Origin: Antennarius striatus
Lineage: Eukaryota; Chordata; Actinopteri; Lophiiformes; Antennariidae
Assembly (NCBI RefSeq): GCF_040054535.1
Contig: NC_090783.1
Coordinates: forward strand, 2,561,501-2,625,500
DNA: 64,000 nt
Reading direction: 5' to 3'
Made by a program: the position numbers and the translations under genes. Shown here piece after piece: positions 1 through 12,520 of the stretch; position 1 is the stretch's first letter, and each line of letters starts with the position of its first letter. The notes beneath the pieces were generated by a model. It was not told where the DNA came from and made no database searches. It saw only the letters and a program-made list of their open reading frames with translations.

Positions 1-769
1 ACTGTTTGAAACCGGACAAGCAGAACGCTCCGGCGTTGTTTGCCTTGCAGCAGCTGCAGAATGTCACGCCTACCTGTTGACAGGAGCCACCGTGGAATTC
101 TGGGATACGTCTTCCTTCTCTTTTCTTGTTATTTTTTCCAAAATCACATAATACCACTTACCTCTCTAACTTCCCGCGCTTCTGTCTTCTTTGCAACCTC
201 TCCCCATTAAAACCTACCTCTCACTTTTTGTTTGCGGTGACAGTAGAAAACCCGCTCCACCTCGAACCTTCGGGGGTCAAGCGAGAAGCCAATCAGATCG
301 CGCCGTGGGTTCGCATTACTCCACAGAAAACGGCAAATCACAGCGCTGGGAATTAGCATGGGGTTCTCCGGAGGCGGGCGGTGCACGTCGAGGCCTGTCG
401 TGACGGAGAGATGCAGTTGGGGGAAAAACAAGAAGAAGGATATGAAAATGTGAGAGAGTTATGCAGCTGTCAACATGTCAGGTCAGAGGCAGGCATGCAT
501 ACATCTGTCTGTCTGCCTGCCTGCCTACCTGTCTGTCTGTCCGGGTTGGATGTCAGGTGGAGGTGATGCGTATAAGGCTGACACCTAGTGTTTCAGGAAC
601 GTGGCTTCAGCCTTTTTGCTTCAGCTTAACGTGCACTGATATTAAAGAGGGGTCTGAAATAAACTATAATGGATGATAACTCCCCTCTTTTACCTTCATT
701 TTCCTCATTAGTCTGTTATATCAGGGAAACATGCTGATAACTCCAGGAGAAGCTTTTGATCCAGTGATT

Positions 770-1245
770 CATCTTCACCGAGGGCCACATCAGCATGATG
801 TCTGTCCTCAAAGGGCCAGACGTAACTAATAAATGTAACTCAAAGTAACGTAAAATAAATGTAACTACCCATTAATGTTAAATAACTCTGAATTTATTAC
901 TTTTTCAAGTTATAAACATTACAGTTAGACAGAAAAAAAATGTGTTTGTTTCTCTGTTATAACATAAATCCTTTTAATTTGTCAGGTTATTAAACCCACA
1001 GAACTCCATCCATCAAGGACTATCCGATGAATAAAGAAAAATAACATCAAACACTAGTTAGGACTTTGTTCAAAACGTTTTTGTCAAAGTTAAAATGTAC
1101 TTAATTACTGCATTGTGGGAAAAGTAGTTTTTGGTCAAAGCACACTTTTGATTTTTAGACACTTTGACCTTTAATGCTCTCGCAGGCCACATAAAATGAT
1201 GTGGAGGGCCACATTTGGCCCCCGGGCCTTGAGTTTGCCACATGT
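770..1245. repeat. Fish DNA-transposon-derived repeat, long copy (MITE-like)
   Basis: The segment carries stretches such as GGCCACATAAAATGATGTGG and GGGCCACATTTGGCCC. These recur in inverted orientation at 5112-5297 inside vav1. The internal part is rich in repeated AATAAATGTAACTCAAAGTA-type words. The other copy ends in GTTCGACACCCCTG, a terminal sequence like those of hAT-related nonautonomous elements of fish. The family assignment is from memory and inferred; the relationship between the two copies is seen directly. Confidence 0.65.
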
Positions 1246-1358
1246 GCTCTACACACTCATAATAAATACCATTTCATATAAATATCACACGCTTCTATGG
1301 ACCTGCAACAAACATAGCCGTGGTGGCAGCTGCAGCTCGATGTGTGCAAGTGTATGTG

Positions 1359-1368
<10 letters not shown>

Positions 1369-1400
<32 letters not shown>
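1369..1400. repeat. (TG)n microsatellite
   Basis: Simple TG dinucleotide tract directly upstream of the proposed noncoding first exon of vav1. Confidence 0.95.
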
Positions 1401-1403
<3 letters not shown>

Positions 1404-1449
1404 CTGTTGTGAGTGTGAATGCGATAGCGACACAATGTGTCAGAGGAAA

Positions 1450-1623
1450 AAGGAAGTTGCGGGGTGAAGTCAGAAAGCCACCAACACAGTGCAGCTCTGC
1501 AGAACACCCACCACGGAAGAACGGCACAACGACAGCGCCGAAGTCTGACAATGAGATAGTGAAAGGAAGACGGGGAGGCGAACATCGAGACAGAAGGCAC
1601 AGAGTCGCCGGCAGACACTGAAG
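1450..1623 (+). promoter_or_regulatory. vav1: Candidate vav1 promoter and noncoding first exon
   Basis: The vav1 start codon lies nine bases after a good splice acceptor (TTATTTCAG at 2162-2170), so at least one noncoding exon must lie upstream. The best donor seen is CTGAAG followed by GTGAGAG at 1624. A GGAAG ETS-type core at about 1451 would suit a haematopoietic promoter. The exon start is not visible and the assignment is an inference from the splice signals. Confidence 0.4.
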
Positions 1624-2179
1624 GTGAGAGTTGACTGTTTTATTCTTCTTACATTAGGATTCAAAGAGGAAATTATGAGGCTCTCTAATGGAGAAGTGGC
1701 TTTTCTGGTGTTTTACTGGGCTTCCAGGAGGCCTCTTTGGTTTTTTACTGTGAAAGGATGGAGTGTTAGTGACAGAACTGAATTAAAAATATTACCAAAT
1801 TATTTCTACATTCCAGTTGTGGTCTAGTAAAAGAATAAATAGGAGTTTTGTGAGAGGTTTTCTGCTTTATTTGTGTGACGCAAGGCTTAAAGTTGTCATG
1901 CTCTAACAGGTTTTATCTATTTCTATCTGTCTATCTGTCTGTCTGTCTATCTGTGAGTGATCTTTATCTTGTAGTCGTGCAAAATTGAGCAATAAATCAA
2001 TGTATTTGTATTCCCTTCACCGCACAGATGGAGATCAATGAGGAAGAGTCAATCTCTAATATAAAACTGAGTCATTTAATGTGATTGATGTAACCCCTGA
2101 TCGATTTCTTAACAGATTAAGTCATCAATAGGGGGAGTTCCCCTGTAATTTGACATTATAATTATTTCAGAGAACAAAG

Positions 2180-2800
2180 ATGGAGTTGTGGCGGCAATGC
2201 GCGTCGTGGCTAATCCACTGCCGTGTTCTTCCTGATAACCACCGGGTCACGTGGGAGAGCTCAAAGGTAAATGGATGGTGTCACATGATCGCGCGTCCCG
2301 TCTTTTGTTTTGTTCTTAGTGGATTTTGGGTGTGTGTTTTTCCCAGGTGTGTGACCTGGCTCAGGCTCTGAGAGACGGCGTGTTGCTTTGCCAGTTGCTC
2401 AACAACCTGATGCCTCAGGCTGTCAACCTGAGGGAGATCAACCTGCGCCCGCAGATGTCCCAGGTAGGGCATGTCCGTTTCCATAGCAACAGGGACGCAG
2501 ACACAAAGATGTGATAGGGAAAGAGGCCACATGTTGAAGAATTGGCCCAAGTATCTTGAGGGAAGTCCTTGACCCCCATCTGTTGGGATTCGGTGTGGTT
2601 TAACACATGTGACTGGGTAACGAGGGGTTAATGGGCTTTGACACACGCGTGTGAAACTTTGGGAAACACTGTGAATTCCTGAGTTGTTGAGAAACATCCG
2701 CCGGTTACCAAAAGACGGGAGTCCACTCCGACTTGCTCACACTCACGTGGTTGAGGACGTTACACAAGTAGGGGAGCTCTGGTGCGTTTGTGCAACCGGC

Positions 2801-2893
<93 letters not shown>

Positions 2894-4748
2894 TGTGTGA
2901 ACATTTCCCCTTTTCGGGGAGAAGGCGAGTGTAACCGATGTAGGAAGTTGTGTTAACTAAACGCCTGACGGTAGATTTGTCCGTCGTCCTAGATCGTCTA
3001 GTTCTGTAGGCATCCTCCTGTTCCCTGGAGGATGAATCCACACAGTAACTGAAGCGGTACCATTTAGACGGACGTTGAAAGTGTGATCAGACAAATAAAA
3101 CAGAAAAATGTTGCTTTTTCTTCCTTTTTCTAGTTCCTGTGCCTGAAGAACATCCGGACGTTTCTGGCGGCGTGTCAGGCAAAGTTCAATCTGAAGAAGA
3201 GTGAGCTGTTCGAGGCCTTCGACCTGTTTGACGTTCGTGACTTTGCAAAGGTATAATCTACCTACTTACCAACCTACCTACCTACCCACCTACCTATCGA
3301 ACCCAACGCGACCCGCTGTAAAGGGTCTGATACAGATCAGGACTTCGGCTTGTGGTTCCTGAAGAATCTTATCCCATTCCTCGTGGACAAACCTCTGTTC
3401 TGGAACAATCCCGGTCCACCTGCTGAATCCCCTTCGTCAGATCCCAATCAGACGACTGTGAGGGCCTCTGGAATGATCCAAGACTTCTTCTGGCACCAGG
3501 TCTTGGGGGACTCTGAGATCTTCTTGGGATTTTCTCTCTTTCCGACCTTCCTCTTCCCCACAGATAAAGATGTTTCCTGATTCTTGATGGAATCCATCAT
3601 CTGACTCCAAACCTCTTTGTGCTTAACAGCCTGAACAGAAAACAAGACTCGACTGCCGGAGTCGGTTTATGAAGGCTGGCGCCGCGTCGCACCCGCATCT
3701 GGTTAACAAATGCATTCAGAGGGCTGAATCATTTTGACATGGCTGTCATCGTCAAAAAATAAATTGTGTTGAATTAAAGACTAAAATCCATTGCGTTAAT
3801 CCATTTGATTGGTTCTGGATGGATTTGGTTATAGCAAACAGCTGACATTAGGTTTTGGGTGATAAACTGAAGGGGGGGGGGGGTTGCATCATTTTGCTTC
3901 CAACCGTTTCTGTCTTTCTGAACCGCTGTGATTCTTCAGCTTGCAGTACAACAAGTAGCTCAGACAGGAAGTAGTTTGGTGATTTTGAGCTCCGAACAAA
4001 GGATTCATGTTTCTCTTTTGCTTTCGATCCACTGCAGACTCTGCACTTTAGTGTGGATGTGTTGGATTTGTGTGTAAAAAGAGGAACAAGTGTGTTTAAG
4101 AACCAACCCAGAGGTCGTCCTCTACTTCACCTTCAATTAATTCTTATGAACTTTCTGTCTTCTATTGAATATACAGTACATATTTAATAAAACCAGCTGT
4201 GTCACCATAGTCACACGTTTTCATCAATAATGAGGATATATATCGGATGTTTTTGTTGATCTTGCAAATGTGATGAAGGTGTGAAGTCTGTTGTAATAGC
4301 ACTCTGGGCTAAGAACTAGTACATCTAGGATCTCTAGAAATCAAATTAATCTTAAGACGATTAATATCATGTAAAACATTGCTAGAAAAAATTATTTCTG
4401 ATGAGGGAAAGTAAAAAAGAATCACAAAATAAGGATTGTTTGTGAGATTTTCTGTTCGTGATCCTAAAGGCTTTTCTTCATATACACATTTTTATTTGTC
4501 TCTGGCAATTTTACGTTTCTACACCTCGTGGGAAATTTTCAACTTCAAATATAGTTTGCAGTTATCGATATTTAAAACACATTGAACCAGGCTAGGCAGT
4601 AATAGTAGAGCTTGATGCTGTTGTGGTTTTGATCCCATCTGGAATGAGACGTGGTTGTCGCGGCGACGCTGCAGTTCATCCGTCAGTCAGAGTGAAACCA
4701 GCTCAGTGGGTCTCAACACTGTCTCAACACTCCTAATGCGTGCGTCCT

Positions 4749-4806
<58 letters not shown>

Positions 4807-6300
4807 ACAGGTCATAGACACCCTATCCATCCTCTCTCATTCATCCCTCGCCACACAAAGAGGATTTCAGTGAGTATTTTTCTGTCATGTTTGCATAATT
4901 TCGGTGTTTTAGCTGGTAACGGCGGTTCAAATAACCAAAGCTCACTTCTATCTCTCTCCACGCCGTTTTTTTTTTGTCACGCCCTTTTTCCTCAGGCCGT
5001 TTCCTCTGGAAGGATGCGCCCCAGACGACGATGTCTACAGCGGTCTGTCCGATCAGATAGAGTAAGCCTTCCTCGTCATCGCTCTGTTTTCTTTTCTTCT
5101 TCAGCACATGTTTTAAACTCAAGGGCCAAATGTGGCCCTCCACATCATATAATGTGGCCCGCGAGAGCATGAAAGGTCAGAGTGTCTAAAAATAAATATA
5201 AGCATATTTTTTTCTGTGAAACTGAAATGTTTGTAACTTAGATTACATTGAGTTACATCTACACTTTCTTGGTGAGAAGGAGTTCGACACCCCTGTTCTG
5301 TAGTGTGTTCCGCAAGCGTGACCTTTGACCTCTCTGGGGAGTGTGTTGTGATTTTCCCCAGTATTATGATGCTGTATGTATGTGTGTGTGTGTGTGTGTT
5401 TTATCAGCGACACGCTGGACGATGACGATGACCTGTACGACTTTGTGGAGGATGAGGAGGACGAAGGAGATGAGATCTATGAAGATTTGATGCGGACAGA
5501 TGAACAGCCTGAAGCTGTGAGTGGAGCCAAAAATAATAACCCCTCACACACTGTAGCTGCATGTGGTTGCCATGACACCCGAGAAACACATTGAGTTGTG
5601 CAGAATTTGCAGACCAGACCAGGCCCTGTCCAAGGAAAGGTGTTCTGTGTAAATGTCATCCAGCTGGAGAAAAGCTTTTGTAAATGAGGCCTCAGGAGAG
5701 TCAAGGTTGAAAAATAACAAGAATTTAAAAAAAAAAAATCAAGAAAATACATTTGAATTTCAAAATCCTAACTGCAGAAACCACGTCCACAGTATTCTGC
5801 TTCTTTTTCTGTTTTTAGGCATTATTGGATTATAAGGGACAAAAAAAAAAAAGACATACAAACCTTCACGCTCCACATAACATCCTTCATGGCTGACATA
5901 AAAACATCCTCCAGTTGTTTCATGCATCATTTGACATTTCCCTGTTTGTCGCGGCAGCAGAGGACCGGCGTGGACAAACGGGAGTGCTGCCTGCAGGAGC
6001 TCCGACAGACAGAAGAGAAGTACTCCGACACCCTGGAATCTATCTTACAGGTGTGAACACATTCCCAATCTGTTCAAAACAGACACGCCAGCTTCCAAAC
6101 GGTCGCTTATGTGCACGTTTAAAGAGGGAATAACACACTCCTTCTGTTCCACGCAGCACTTTATGAAGCCTCTGGAGAGGTTTCTGCAGCCACAAGATAT
6201 TGAGATTATCTTCATCAACATAGAGGTTTGGGGCGGATTATCTACACACCTGGTTCACCCTCATGCCTGCTGTTTTTGGGGGTTTTTTTCACATGCATTT

Positions 6301-6331
<31 letters not shown>

Positions 6332-6480
6332 AGGATTTAGCCAACGTTCACCATAATTTGTTAGAAGAAGTTCGGACTTCCATCTTCAATTACGGCGCCA
6401 AGAACCTGCACCAGGTGTTTCTTTCCTACAAGGAGAGGTACCCAGAAACACACCTGCACACAATATCTGTTGTGTTAACA

Positions 6481-6552
<72 letters not shown>

Positions 6553-9500
6553 GTGTGATGTAATCAGGTGTTCTTACACCCCTCCTCCTGACAGGTTGTT
6601 ACTGTACGGACGCTACTGCAGTCAGGTGGAGGCAGCAACCAAACGCCTGGACAACCTTTCCAACACGAGGGAGGATATTAAAATGAAGCTGGAGGTGAGA
6701 GGACAACACACACACACACACACACACACATCATTTTATTTGCTTTCGTGTTTGTTTTGCTTTTGGTTTGACCTCATTTATTTCCCTCGTAGGAGTGGGA
6801 AATAAATTATCTTCTCATCTAATGTCGGGAAAATTATTTTTATTGATGAGGATGAGCAGTTAAAGGAAAATAAAATGATTATACTTGAGATGATAAACAC
6901 AGGATTCCAAATTCTAGGAGTAGGATTTTTCAAGATCGCTTAATTTGGCGTGAGTTCATGTTGGTTGATGACTTCACTTCCTTCTCTCAGGAATGCTCCA
7001 ACAGAGCGAACAGTGGACGCTTCTCTCTCAGAGACTTACTGATGGTCCCGATGCAGAGGGTCCTCAAATACCACCTGCTGTTACAGGTAGGTTTGCACAC
7101 CTGTGAGTGTTGTTCGCCTCTACTTTGTGCTCTCACTAGTGAGTTTTACTGTTTGTGGTCACCAGGAGTTGGTGAAGCACACCACGGACCCCGCAGATAA
7201 GGAGAACCTACGCACGGCCCTTGATGCCATGAGGGTAAGCGTGCATCCATGTGCTAATGTCGCTAACTTCCATTTCTGGTGTTTTTTCCCCCCCTGTACT
7301 ATAAGGCGCACCTTCAATGAATGGCCTACCGATAAACTTTTTCATATATAAGGCGCACTGGATTATAAGGTGCACAGAAGATTAAAAGCTTTTAGGTGTG
7401 TCTTATAGTGCGTAAAATACGCGTGTGTTTCCAGGATTTGGCCCAATGTGTAAATGAGGTGAAACGAGACAATGAGATCATCAGACAAATCACCGCCTTC
7501 CAGTTGTCCATAGAAAACATGGTGAGGCGTCATCGTCCTCCATTCATCCTCTGCTCTTTGGCGTTATTTGGATCTTCTTCTCACTCTCCTGGTCTCGTCA
7601 GACCCGGTCTCTAGGTCTCTACGGTCGCCCCAAGATCGACGGCGAGCTGAAGGTCTGCAGCCCGGAGAAAAAGTCTAAACATGACAGGTATGGATGTGTG
7701 TGTGTATGTGTGTGTGTGTGTGTTTTCATGTGTTAACACCGTATATCTAATCTCTGGATGTTCCTTAGATATGCTTTCCTCTTCGATAAGGCCATGTTTG
7801 TGTGCAAGAAGAAAAGCGGAGAGACTTTCGAGTTGAAGGAGATCATTGAACTACAGCACTACCAGATACGGGATGACGTCTCAGGAGAAAAGGACAATAA
7901 GAAGGTCCTCCTTGTAAATGTAACCCAGACAATTTATCTGTGGAGTGTAAAAGCTAACAGTGTGCTCCCGTGTCCACAGTGGTCCTTTTTTTTTCTTCTG
8001 CTGGACGGCTTCGGGAGGTCAGGGTACGATTTATTCTTCAAGACCAGGGAGGTGAAGAAGAAATGGCTTGAACAGTTTGAGATGGCTATGTGAGTTATTG
8101 TAGAGTTATTGTGAGTTATTGTAGGATCATTTTCCTCCAGATGCTCTGATTTTTCACGTTTTCCTAAAAACATTCACGACTGGACATTCATTTACCCTGG
8201 CTTGATCAAAATCATCCATGATTCACGGTTGCAGATCAAACATGTGTCCAGAGAACGCCACCGCCAACAACCACGACTTCCAGATGCACTGCTTCGAGGA
8301 AACCACCACCTGCAAGGCCTGCTCCATGCTCCTGAGGTGCTTTTTTTTCTCACAAGTTCCCCTTCTGATTGCAGTTCATAAAAAGTCTTCATAATATTTC
8401 TGTTTGTTTTTCTGCAGGGGGATATATTTCCAAGGCTATCGCTGCACGCGCTGCAAAATGGCAGCGCATAAAGAGTGTTTAGGCAGAGTTCCCATCTGTG
8501 GACGAAACTCAGGTGTGTGTTTGCTTCTGATTCTTAATCCATGATTCTCATGGATTACTGGAATTATCAAGTACATTGATCATTCTCTTCAAATTACAGA
8601 TCATTCTGGAACAATAAGGAAGGTAAGTCTGTTCGGATGTTGTCATGACAATGAATGAACTCTAATGCAAGTGTCAGCCTTTTCATGATACCTTTGTGTG
8701 CATGGATCAGACTTATTCCAGTTCTTTTCTCTTCTGCTCCTCCAGAATAAAACACAGAGACACTCCGGACATGTCAGCATAGGTCAGGAATTAATTTCTT
8801 AAACATTCCGTTAAAACCTCGTCTGTCAGATCTCCTCCCTCAACTCTCTCCTTCCTGTTCTCTTAACAGGATTTCCCAAGATGGAGGCGTGTCAGGAGTA
8901 TTTCGGCTTACCGCCGCCCCCCGTGGGCTTCGGTCAGCCGCTTCACCTCGCCAGAGGGGACATCATCGAGCTGACCCAGGCCGATCCTGACCTGCCGTGG
9001 TGGGAGGTAGGTGCTGAAAGCCGACAGGGTCACGCCTTATTGAAACGCTGAGCTGAGTTTCCTGTGGTTACTGTGTAGGTGTGAGATGTTCGGAGTCATC
9101 AAAGCCTGCGTTTACTTGTTGGTGAAAGCAAGTGGGAAGTTTTAATGCTCTGAATGTGTTCTATGTAAACGGATTCACAATATTCATTTCCATTTTTCCT
9201 GTTCATCACTTTTTAATCCTGTCGTTCTGATGATTTATTTATATATTGCGTCCGTCCGGCCTGTGATTTTAAATTGCGTGCTCCCTTCAGGGTCGAAACC
9301 TGACGGTGGGACATATGGGTTGGTTCCCCTGCCAGAAAGTTCAGCCCTACATCCATGTGAGTAGGACGCACCAGCTGACATAAACTAAACAATAAAAACC
9401 CTTCAAACTGATAATGAGATAAACACCTGAATGACACTCACACATATTGTATGTCATTATTTAAATATCTAACCTCTGTGTGATCTCAACCCACCCCCCC

Positions 9501-10926
9501 CCTTCCCAGACTGAGACCCCTGACCTGTCCGGCTTCCACTGGTGAGTATCATCTCAAAACTGAATAGCTTCTTTCTTATTTAGTCTATAAATGTTACACA
9601 GGAGAGCCTGTAGTAACATCTTACTGCAATATTTCCCAAAACAGTCAATTTATTTTTTGGTGATTTTAACAAAGAGGGCCTTAAACGCCTCATCGATGGA
9701 TCCAGTTTTTCTCACCTGCTACAAAAGTTTGATCATAAGACCCTAAGATTCTGTTTTCTACTTTTCTTCAAGGTTTGCGGGGAACATGGACAGAACTGCT
9801 GCCAAAAACCTCCTGATGTCTCGATCTGATGGGACCTTCCTGGTGCGGCAGAAAGATGGTGGGGAGTTCGCCATCAGCATCAAGTAAGCAGGATTTAAAT
9901 ACTCGAAGCACATTTGATGGAATTTGAACGTCTTTTAGCTGCATGTCCTCATCCTCTCCCACATTTCCTGGCATCACTTCAATTTCAATCAAAAATAAAT
10001 GCAGATAAATGACAAAAAGGAGAAAAACTAAAAAAATCCTCATCCTTTCTGCACAGTTTAGTTGAGTGATTTTATCTCTCTCGCATCTTCCTGTTCTTCC
10101 AGGTTCAACATGGACGTCCGACACATAAAGATCACATCCATCGAAGGGCTGTACCGCATCAACGACAAGAAAGCGTTCAAGGGTTTAATCGTACGTCTTA
10201 CGAACACCCTAAGAAAGTCCAGGAGAAATGCAGCGTGTGCTTCTCACACTGTTCTCCTTTTTTCTTCTGGCTTCATAGGAGATGATCAAGTTCTACCAGC
10301 TGAACTCTCTGAAGGAGTGCTTCAAGGAGGTGGACACCACGCTGCGAACGCCTTACAAACAGCCAGAGCAAAGCAACTCGCCCAAAAACACGCCAAAAAG
10401 CACGCCCAACACCACGCCAAGTAAAGTACCTCTGTGTCACATCACACATTATTGTGATCACGTTATGGTTCTGGTATTTTTGGTTAAAACCAAGAGATCA
10501 CGTCAGTGTGGTTCATCCTCTGGGTACCACAGATGTCTTTAAATAATCTCCAAATTCCAGTTCATCCCCAGTGCCGTGTCACTTCCTCTTTCATCCCCAT
10601 TCATTCCTACCCACTCGGTCCTGTTTGCACTGTCTGACAGGAGGCAGCATGAGGAGTTTCGGCATCGCGAGGGCCAGGTATGACTTCTCAGCCAGGGACC
10701 GCTCAGAGCTGTCGCTGCACGAAGGAGACACCATCAAGATCCTCTCAAAGAAAGGTCACAGCGGCTGGTGGAGAGGCGAGGTGTACGGCCGGGTAAGACG
10801 TTTGCATGAAACCTGCCTTTAAGACAAGTACTGGTTCGAACCATCATGTCAAACCTGTTCCTGGTTTTTCAGGTGGGCTTCTTCCCAGCCAACTATGTGG
10901 AGGAGGACAGCTCTGAATACTGCTGA
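2180..10926 (+). CDS. vav1: Vav1 guanine nucleotide exchange factor (Rho/Rac GEF, haematopoietic adaptor)
   Basis: Twenty-eight coding exons with GT-AG borders give 847 residues (human VAV1 has 845). Exon starts: 2180, 2347, 3134, 4811, 4996, 5408, 5958, 6157, 6334, 6595, 6991, 7166, 7435, 7602, 7769, 7980, 8235, 8418, 8600, 8746, 8870, 9291, 9510, 9773, 10103, 10279, 10641, 10873. Domains in order: calponin homology ([12 protein letters not shown]...), acidic region with the three regulatory tyrosines in [23 protein letters not shown] and DEIYEDLM, Dbl homology, PH, a C1 zinc finger with all Cys/His ligands ([20 protein letters not shown] onward), SH3, SH2 (SDGTFLVRQ) and a C-terminal SH3 ending EEDSSEYC. 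In vertebrates it activates Rac/Rho downstream of antigen receptors. vav1 is preferred over vav2/vav3 because of the near-identical N- and C-termini. The exon 7 acceptor (5958 or 5961) and exon 15 donor are ambiguous. Confidence 0.97.
2804..2892. repeat. (TG)n microsatellite, ~90 bp
   Basis: Long nearly perfect TG tract in vav1 intron 2, the longest dinucleotide run in the left part of the window. Confidence 0.97.
4753..4801. repeat. (TG)n tract abutting vav1 exon 4 acceptor
   Basis: The TG run ends about ten bases before the exon that starts at 4811 and occupies the place where a polypyrimidine tract would normally lie. Confidence 0.95.
5112..5297. repeat. Short inverted copy of the 770-1245 repeat
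   Basis: It contains GGGCCAAATGTGGCCCTCCA and AAAGGTCAGAGTGTCTAAAA, which are the reverse complement of sequence at 1143-1220, and ends in GTTCGACACCCCTG. The middle is shorter than in the upstream copy, as expected of an internally deleted nonautonomous element. It lies in vav1 intron 5. Confidence 0.7.
6304..6331. repeat. (TG)n tract directly before vav1 exon 9
   Basis: The TG run continues to the TAG of the acceptor at 6331-6333, with no pyrimidine stretch between. Confidence 0.95.
6482..6551. repeat. (CA)n microsatellite, ~70 bp
   Basis: Perfect CA run in vav1 intron 9 between exons ending 6437 and starting 6595. Confidence 0.97.
7293..7424. repeat. MITE-like repeat of the 'TATAAGGCGCAC' type
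   Basis: The ends are inverted: ACTATAAGGCGCACC on the left and GGTGTGTCTTATAGTGC on the right. A further TATAAGGCGCACTGGATTAT motif lies inside. Elements with these words are common in vertebrate genomes and are classed as nonautonomous DNA transposons. This copy fills most of the roughly 200-base vav1 intron between exons ending 7234 and starting 7435. Confidence 0.7.
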
Positions 10927-11081
10927 CATGCACATTCAGAGATCCAGTGCGTGTAACATCAACTATATTCTACATATTAGGGGTCTAACTGATGCCTTGA
11001 GTCCAATGGTGGCGTTAACCCACAAGCACGAGTGTGACTGACTGCGAGTGTGAAAGTGTTGGTCTGAAGACTGTTGATGTG

Positions 11082-11087
11082 AATAAA
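11082..11087 (+). terminator. vav1: vav1 polyadenylation signal AATAAA
   Basis: Canonical hexamer about 155 bases after the vav1 stop codon; a typical position for the transcript end. ubl5 runs toward it from the other side. Confidence 0.7.
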
Positions 11088-11099
11088 ACTTTTTCTAAA

Positions 11100-11266
11100 A
11101 CCTTTGAAAACGTTTTTTTTAAAAGATTTTTAAGTACAACTGACACACCAGGTCAACTTCAGTCAGTACACACACAGCAATGATTCTACCATAATGGAAA
11201 ATAAATTACAAACTACTAAAGCAATAACAGATGCAACAGATTTGTAACCTTCAATACTCTACAAAC

Positions 11267-11301
<35 letters not shown>

Positions 11302-11569
11302 ATGAAGCAGTGATGAAATCAGTAAAAATAACATTTAGATACTGAAATGTTAGAAATTCCAGAGTTCAATCTGCTGGAGTTACAAAAACGACAGTCACTC
11401 GTAAGTAGCTTGACTTCTTTTAATTCCAAAATAAGACAAAAACTGTAAAACAGCAAAGCTTTCATATAATCTGTGAGCACAATTAGTGAGCTAAAGCTCG
11501 AGGACACATGATGTTATGCGCTTTCTTCTCCAGCGATGCTGCTTCATCGCTTTCAGTTTCAGCCACATT

Positions 11570-11625
<56 letters not shown>

Positions 11626-11682
11626 AACAAGCAAGATGTTTGTCTGAGTAGAATTGTCTTGGGGGGGAGGGGGGTCTCTGAT
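11100..11682. other. vav1/ubl5 convergent intergenic region with (AT)n and (GT)n
   Basis: No coding sequence is seen. The interval holds an (AT)n tract at 11269-11297 and a (GT)n tract at 11572-11622, and ends at the ubl5 stop codon. Part of it should be the ubl5 3' UTR. Confidence 0.6.
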
Positions 11683-12520
11683 CTATTGGTAGTACAGCTC
11701 CAGGTTCATCCCATCATGGATTTCATCTAGAAGTTGTGGTTAAGTTTAATAGATCTGAAAGTTTAAAGCATAGTAATACGCTTAAACTCAAATCACACAG
11801 TATATGTAAAAGATCGGTTAATCAAATGATGCAAAGTGCATCCTAACAATGGGTACGGATTTATTTTCTCAGGTGAAGGTCTATTAAAATACATTAATAA
11901 CAGAACAGGTTGTTATCAGCTGTAGTTTATAAAAATTAAAACATATTTCTTGTCCTCTACAACTGAAAATGTGACACTTTTGATGATTATAGCTGCAGTA
12001 ATATACAGACAACTATTAGCTTCTGTTACTAACTTGCGATCTCCTGTTGTAGCAACAACAAAGTCAACAAATAACGATATAAACAGGTGCTGCATTATCA
12101 GTACAGCGTTAGATCGTTTTAATAAGGATACAGTCACCCAGAGTCACGTGGTCCTTGAATATTGTATACCTGTGGGAACAGAAAAGGAACATTTATTAAG
12201 TGACAACACAAGCAGCATCATCACAGGTAAATAAAACATCGCTGTGGTTAAATAGACCATGTTTTCAGAGGAGCTTCTCACCATTTCTTCAGTACAATTC
12301 TGTCATGATGTGTTCCCGTCTGGGCAGCAACCAGCTTCTTCAGATCCCCAATGCTGTCCTCGGGGCTGAAACACGGGGTTAAGGAGCTGGTTTCTTGTTA
12401 GCTAACATTAACAGTAAGTGACATGTGCATTTTTAAATCCTAGTTTTCGTTCTTTAAAGGATACTTGCACTTGACCCGGACTTTCTTGCCCAGGCGATCG
12501 TTGCAGACGACCTCGATCAT
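11683..12520 (-). CDS. ubl5: Ubiquitin-like protein 5 (Hub1)
   Basis: Four coding exons on the minus strand (12465-12520, 12282-12365, 12132-12169, 11683-11726) give exactly 73 residues, the family length. The protein begins [18 protein letters not shown] and ends [15 protein letters not shown]. It has the C-terminal di-tyrosine typical of UBL5 in place of the di-glycine of conjugated modifiers. UBL5/Hub1 binds the spliceosome non-covalently (through HIND motifs of splicing proteins) and affects 5' splice-site choice. The mid-protein segment reads [12 protein letters not shown] where human has GTRWNKIVLKKW. A noncoding first exon (12874 to about 12960) feeds into a coding exon whose acceptor lies nine bases before the ATG. 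It is divergent from pin1. Confidence 0.95.

Larger units (their letters stand above)
1..1440. other. Region upstream of vav1, no gene supported
   Basis: No open frame here shows recognisable protein similarity. The first 85 bases have an open frame ending in TGA that could be the tail of an upstream gene cut by the window edge, but nothing confirms it. The stretch holds a CCAAT motif near 291, a short CTGT/CTGC simple repeat at 505-541 and an interspersed repeat from about 770 to 1245. Confidence 0.5.

Noticed and set aside
1-85. Possible C-terminal exon of a gene upstream of vav1
   Set aside because: An open frame ending in TGA exists, but it is too short and compositionally plain to assign.
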